From Diaphorobacter aerolatus (GTDB lineage: Bacteria; Pseudomonadota; Gammaproteobacteria; Burkholderiales; Burkholderiaceae_C): a stretch of DNA of 64,000 nucleotides. The first letter of the stretch is position 1. Each line of letters begins with the position of its first letter. Both the position numbers and the translations under genes were made by a program. Below, in pieces: positions 59,530-64,000 of the stretch. Under the pieces are notes generated by a model. The model was not told the DNA's origin. It did not search any database and worked only from the letters and a program-made list of their open reading frames with translations. The stretch is taken from contig NZ_CP060783.1 of the NCBI RefSeq assembly GCF_014489535.1, forward strand, positions 806,001 through 870,000, written 5' to 3'.

Positions 59530-61866
59530 ATGCACATCGAATTTGTTGAGATCGCGAATTTCAGGAAACTATTGTCCGCGCGCGTGGATCTATCGCCGAA
59601 GACGACGCTGTTCGTAGGCGCGAACAACAGCGGAAAGACCTCAGCCATGCTGACACTGCGGCGCTTCCTAACGCCGCGTCGCTGCCCATTCGAGATCCAT
59701 GACTTCACGTTGTGTCACTTGAAGGCACTTGTAGACATCGGCGAAGCATGGGTTCAAGCGCATCAAGCGAATGCCGTGGCGGACATTACCTTGACTCCCT
59801 GGGTTCACGTACTTCCTACTCTGGATCTATGGCTGCAGGTCAAGGAAGACGAGGTTCACCGGGTTCGGGATTTGATCCCTCTCATGGAATGGACTGGCGG
59901 ACGGCTGGGAGTCCGGCTGCGCTACGAGCCCAAAGACCTCAATGCACTTTATAAGGAATTCATCATTGCGGTCACCGAGGCCAACGCCATGCGCGCGGCA
60001 GCTGCGGCGGCGGCCGCTGTAAAGGGCACTGAAGCCAAGTTGACCGTATGGCCTGAAACGCTAGTCGACTTCCTCACCAAGCGGTTGAGTTCGATGTTCA
60101 CGATTCGAGCATATCCGTTGGATCCCGCACTACTAGCATCTCCTGAGAAGCTACGGGCGTTGCCGCAGGCGCTCCCTGCCTCGGCGTTGCCGATTGACGG
60201 CGATCCGCTCAGCGACCTCATCAAGGTGCATGACATTCCTGCTCAGCGTGGCTTTGGCGAGAGTCCGAGCAACGTTGAAAACGATGAGTTGCAGGTCGCT
60301 GCCAGTGGAGCACGGCTATCGGAACAACTCAGAAGCTACTATGCCAAGCATCTGGATCCAGCCAAGGGACCGGACCCCATGGACCTGGAGGCTCTCCAGG
60401 CCATGGAGGCTGCAGAAGGCGCATTTGACCTGAAGCTGACGGAGAGTTTCAGTGAATGCTTCAACGAAGTCGCTGGCCTCGGATACCCGGGAGTCAGCGA
60501 TCCGCGGCCACGTGTATCCACGCGCCTGCGTGCGATTGATGGACTTAACCACAGCGCGGCGGTCAATTTCGAGGTAGATGTGGTTTCGGATGCGGGCGCG
60601 GTCATGCCCCTCTTGTTGCTACCGGAGGGTAGCAATGGACTGGGCTACCAGAATCTCATCTCGATGATTTTTCGGCTGATGAGCTTTCGCGATGCCTGGA
60701 TGCGTGTCGGCAAAGCGTCCAAAGGCGCCGAGGCTGCGAGCATTGAACCGCTTCATCTGGTGCTTGTGGAGGAGCCTGAAGCCCACTTGCATGCGCAGGT
60801 GCAACAAGTATTCATCAAAAAGGCATACGAGGTACTGCGCAGACACCCAGAGCTGGGGGAAAGCGACACACCGCGCACGCAGTTGATCGTTAGCACGCAC
60901 TCGAGCCACGTTGTGCACGAGACGCCTTTCGCAAGCCTGCGATATTTCCGGAGGTTGCCCGCCGGTATGGTTGCCAAAGTGCCGGTGTCCACGGTGGTCA
61001 ACCTGTCGCAGGTTTTCGGGAGGGCACAGAGACCGAACGCTTCGTCACCCGTTACTTGCGTGCGCAGCACGCCGACCTATTCTTCGCAGACGCAGCAATC
61101 CTCGTCGAGGGCCAGCTGAGCGAATGCTCATCCCCAACTTCATCCGGACGCACTACCAGGTGCTGCATCAGAGCTATGTCACGTTGCTGGAGATTGGCGG
61201 TAGCCACGCCCATCGTCTGCGTCCGTTGATTGATCATCTTGGTCTGTTGACGCTGATTGTCACCGACCTGGATAGCCTGACAGGGACGGGTGGCTCATCA
61301 GTTCAACCCGCTTTGGGCGCAGGCCAGAAAACCAACAACGCTACCCTTAAAACCTGGGTGCCAGCCCTGGACAATGTAGATGACCTCGTGGCCGCGCCCC
61401 TGCTGCCAAGACGTTGATGGATACCAGCGACACGCTGTTCGCGGTGCGCGCGGTGTACCAGATACCCGTTGAGGTCACGATGCCAGGTGCCGCCGCCAAG
61501 GAAACCGCCTATCCCTATACGTTTGAGGACGCACTCGTGTTCGAAAACGTGGACTTCTTCGCAGCGTTTGCAGGACCGGGATTGAGCGCCAAGTTTCGGA
61601 AGGCCATCGCTAAGGGTGGCGGTGTGACCGCAATTGGTGCCAGCATGTACACCGCGCTCAACAACGGCAAGAAGGCGGAGTTCGCACTTGACGTCTTGAT
61701 GGCAGACAACTTCAACGATTTGAAGGTGCCACGGTACATTGCAGAGGGTCTGGAGTGGCTGTTGGAACAGATGAAGAAGAAGCAGGTAGAAATCTTGGCG
61801 ACAGCTCCGGCTACAGCTGTTTCAGGAACCACCGTAGCAGGCACAGAGTCGGAGGACACGCCATGA
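59530..61866 (+). CDS. OLD-family ATPase/TOPRIM endonuclease (GajA-like), frame broken three times
   Basis: About 779 residues when joined; ATG 59530 follows GAGGGAG. Breaks at GGG 61018-61020, GGG 61110-61112 and CCCC 61397-61400 are each repaired by one base (VFGEGTETERF; LVEGPAERMLIPNF; APPAAKTLMDTSD). ABC ATPase: Walker A FVGANNSGKTSAM, signature EGSNGLGYQNLISMI, Walker B LVLVEEPEAHLHAQ, H-loop STHSSH. TOPRIM: catalytic Glu in AILVEGPAER and DxD in IVTDLDSLTG. Long insertions make it larger than the B. cereus GajA (about 580). It overlaps the helicase gene, a class 2 OLD/Gabija arrangement. Confidence 0.85.
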
Positions 61867-63779
61867 CGGACGTCGACGATCAATTTGATGCCGAGGCCGA
61901 TGCAACGATCATTGAATGCCTTAACTTGGCCGAGCCGAGAAGCTTCTTCCTCTACGCAGGTGCTGGCTCCGGAAAGACACGGTCGTTGGTCAATGCAGTT
62001 CGAAAGACGATCGATAACGAGCACGGCCGGCTACTGACTCTGACCGGAAAAAAAATTGGCGTCATCACCTACACCAACGCTGCTTGCGACGAAATCAAGC
62101 AACGTCTCGAGTTCGACCCTCGAGTCGAGGTCATGACGATCCACGCCTTCTCATGGTCGCTGATCGAGGGATTCAACGCAGACATTCGTCAGTGGGTGGC
62201 GAAGAACCTTGAAGAGGAGATCATTGAGCTCGAGGAGCAGCATAGGAAGGGGCGCTCCAACACGAAAGCGGGCATTGAGCGGCTTCGATCCATGGAGAGT
62301 AAACGTCGCCGCTTGGCACGTCTGAATTCCATTGTCAAGTTCATCTACAGTCCGACCAGCGACAACCGTACGCGTGACTCTCTGAACCACTCGGAGGTCA
62401 TTGCCATGACTGCCACTTTCCTGACCAGCAAGCCTGGACTGAGGCGGATATTGGTCAGCCGGTGTCCGGTGCTGCTCATTGATGAGAGCCAGGACACGAA
62501 CAAGTCGCTCATGGATGCGTTCCTGCATTTAGAGGAAGAGTTTCATGGCAGGTTCAGCTTGGGACTTTTTGGCGACATGATGCAACGGATCTACTCTGAC
62601 GGGAAAGAGCAACTGGACAAGGCCATCCCGGCCAGGTGGGCCATGCCTCGCAAACGGATGAACCACCGGTGCCCGTCTCGCGTCGTCGAGGTCATCAACA
62701 ACATCCGCCACGATGTCGATGGCGAGAAACAAGTGCCCCGCAGCGACGCTGAAAAGGGCGTGGTTCGGGTCTTCATCGCACCCCAGGCAGGCGTCGATCC
62801 CTTCGCCATCGAAGCAGCGGTGCGCCAGCGCATGGCGACGATTGCCGACGATCCTGCTTGGGAGAACTCTGACGCGGTAAAGACACTCGCCCTCGAACAT
62901 CTAATGTCTGCGCGGCGATTTGGCTTCGTGGGTTTTTTCGAGCCACTTTGGGGCATCGAAAACCTCAGGACGAGTCTGCTCCAGGGCACCGGTGCAGGTC
63001 TTGGATTCTTCATCCGGGATGTGTTGCCGCTGGTCAAGGCGCTTCGTGCAAACGACCGGTTCGGGGCCACTGCTATCATCAAGGCGTCATCGCCGCTCCT
63101 AGATCGTGCCGCGCTTCAAGAAGCTGGATCGAATCAGGTCGCGCAACTCGGCAGAGCCAAGGCAGCGTGCGACGGACTTCTGGCTCTGATCCAGAAACAG
63201 CCGGAGGTTAGTGCGCTAGCGGTGCTTGAGTTTGTTGCGCATACGGGGCTGTTCACCATCCCAGACACGTTGGCTCCGTTCGTTCCTGGTGGCGTGGAAG
63301 CAGCGACCCAAGACAATGCAGCACAGGACGACCTAGAAGATCAGACAGAGGGCCGAGAAGCCGAAGACACTAGCCCTCAGTTGAGCGCATGGAGCAAGGC
63401 GCTTGAAGCCCCACTTAGTCAGATCGAACTTTACGACGTATACGTGCGAGGACAGTCGCAGTTCGGGACGCACCAGGGTGTCAAGGGGCTGGAATTCTCT
63501 CGCGTGCTGGTCGTGATCAATGACGATGAGGCTCGAGGCTTCCTTTTTGCATATGACAAGTTCTTCGGTGCCAAGGAAAAGTCAAAAGCGGATCATGAAA
63601 ACGAGGCCGCTGGTCGAGATAGCAGTTCGGACCGTACACGCCGTTTGTTCTATGTGACCTGCAGCCGAGCAGAGCAAAGCTTGGCCATTGTCTACTACTC
63701 GCCGAATCCCGAGTTGGCCCGCAATGCCATCCTCCAGTATGGTTGGTTCGAACAAGGCGAGGTTGAGCTGATCAATTGA
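61863..63779 (+). CDS. UvrD/PcrA-like SF1 helicase (GajB-like)
   Basis: 638 residues; the start overlaps the OLD gene stop as ATGA. Motif I FFLYAGAGSGKTRSLV, Ia GVITYTNAACDEIK, II VLLIDESQDTNKSL, III SLGLFGDMMQRIY, IV RMNHRCPSRVVEVIN, V QGVKGLEFSRVLVVIND, VI LFYVTCSRAEQSLAIVYY. An acidic, low-complexity linker lies near residues 475-505 (DNAAQDDLEDQTEGREAEDT). In Gabija the GajB helicase senses or processes DNA ends and activates GajA nuclease. It is longer than typical GajB (about 490). Frame intact. Confidence 0.9.
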   Translation: MTDVDDQFDAEADATIIECLNLAEPRSFFLYAGAGSGKTRSLVNAVRKTIDNEHGRLLTLTGKKIGVITYTNAACDEIKQRLEFDPRVEVMTIHAFSWSLIEGFNADIRQWVAKNLEEEIIELEEQHRKGRSNTKAGIERLRSMESKRRRLARLNSIVKFIYSPTSDNRTRDSLNHSEVIAMTATFLTSKPGLRRILVSRCPVLLIDESQDTNKSLMDAFLHLEEEFHGRFSLGLFGDMMQRIYSDGKEQLDKAIPARWAMPRKRMNHRCPSRVVEVINNIRHDVDGEKQVPRSDAEKGVVRVFIAPQAGVDPFAIEAAVRQRMATIADDPAWENSDAVKTLALEHLMSARRFGFVGFFEPLWGIENLRTSLLQGTGAGLGFFIRDVLPLVKALRANDRFGATAIIKASSPLLDRAALQEAGSNQVAQLGRAKAACDGLLALIQKQPEVSALAVLEFVAHTGLFTIPDTLAPFVPGGVEAATQDNAAQDDLEDQTEGREAEDTSPQLSAWSKALEAPLSQIELYDVYVRGQSQFGTHQGVKGLEFSRVLVVINDDEARGFLFAYDKFFGAKEKSKADHENEAAGRDSSSDRTRRLFYVTCSRAEQSLAIVYYSPNPELARNAILQYGWFEQGEVELIN

Positions 63780-63787
63780 AACGACGC

Positions 63788-63985
63788 ATGTCTAGTTGTG
63801 CGTCCATTGCACGGCTGATGCTGTCGCACTCTGAGAGTTCCCTGGGTCCAACTTGGAGGCGTGAATCTCTGCACGGATCAGCGGTGTGGCGTGAGCTCAT
63901 GCGTGGATTTGGATCATGCGACTTTGAGGCCTACTGTTCGGCCTTGAGGGTGCAGATCAACTCGCAGTCCTTGAGCAGCGCCTAG
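63788..63985 (+). CDS. Hypothetical small protein at the window end
   Basis: 65 codons from ATG 63788, 8 bases past the helicase stop: MSSCASIARLMLSHSESSLGP, then WRRESLHGSAVWRELMRGFG. Ser-rich with no motif I know. The close spacing hints at a third gene of the operon, but there is no clear ribosome site and it may be chance. Confidence 0.2.
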   Translation: MSSCASIARLMLSHSESSLGPTWRRESLHGSAVWRELMRGFGSCDFEAYCSALRVQINSQSLSSA

Positions 63986-64000
63986 ATGTAAACAGGAACA

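Noticed and set aside
59530..63779. Reading the OLD-helicase pair as PARIS or another OLD/AAA system
   Set aside because: The partner is a clear SF1 helicase rather than a TOPRIM-only or toxin protein, and the OLD protein has its own TOPRIM domain; this fits the class 2 OLD/Gabija plan.

Overview
The window looks like chromosomal DNA of a betaproteobacterium, most likely of the family Comamonadaceae (Acidovorax/Comamonas/Delftia/Diaphorobacter type). I infer this from GC-rich, G/C-ended codons, the housekeeping order yhbY...greA-carB-carA and lysC-tilS-accA...cysS-TPR-ppi-ppi-lpxH, a Bug-type tricarboxylate-transporter binding protein, and a homodimeric AceE. No species can be named from the sequence alone.

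Layout. 0-8 kb: RNA-binding YhbY, a GT-A glycosyltransferase, a Kdo hydroxylase, a DUF4149 membrane protein, greA and carBA. 8-12.7 kb: a lipocalin, a small membrane protein, and a LysR / medium-chain oxidoreductase / pirin group. 12.7-23.7 kb: an IS3 relic, a MarR-controlled RND efflux operon (regulator, outer-membrane factor, fusion protein, pump) with a palindromic operator, and an AT-rich giant mechanosensitive channel that looks acquired. 23.8-27.4 kb: a GST / WYL-regulator divergent pair and a complete IS3-family element that has cut off the end of an XRE regulator gene, all beside a tRNA-Ser(GCU) gene. 27.5-36.9 kb: lysC, tilS, accA, a HhH-GPD glycosylase, cysS, a TPR protein, two cyclophilins, lpxH and mtfA. 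36.9-46.4 kb: ggt plus a Bug protein divergent from a LysR gene, aceE, an esterase, and arfB/hydrolase/aroQ. 46.6-56.3 kb: Lrp-putA, a Lgt-like/thioredoxin fusion, two half-size YeeE proteins, chrA and several small exported proteins. 56.4-64 kb: an accessory island with a DUF932 remnant, a glycine-zipper protein, a NERD-nuclease/SF1 helicase, and an OLD-family ATPase/TOPRIM nuclease overlapping a UvrD-like helicase gene, which is a Gabija-like anti-phage architecture.

Two points dominate interpretation. First, at least 17 places in 13 otherwise normal genes show a one-base loss, and nearly all fall in runs of three or more G or C. One is in cysS, which should be indispensable, and putA and the OLD nuclease each carry three. 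The simplest reading is homopolymer undercalling in the sequence rather than gene decay, so split genes are annotated here over their full span. Second, the right-hand island (57.4-63.8 kb) is the best candidate for an unusual system: two SF1 helicases and two nuclease folds in three consecutive same-strand genes, with an ATGA overlap in the second pair and a truncated gene plus an orphan terminator marking its left border.
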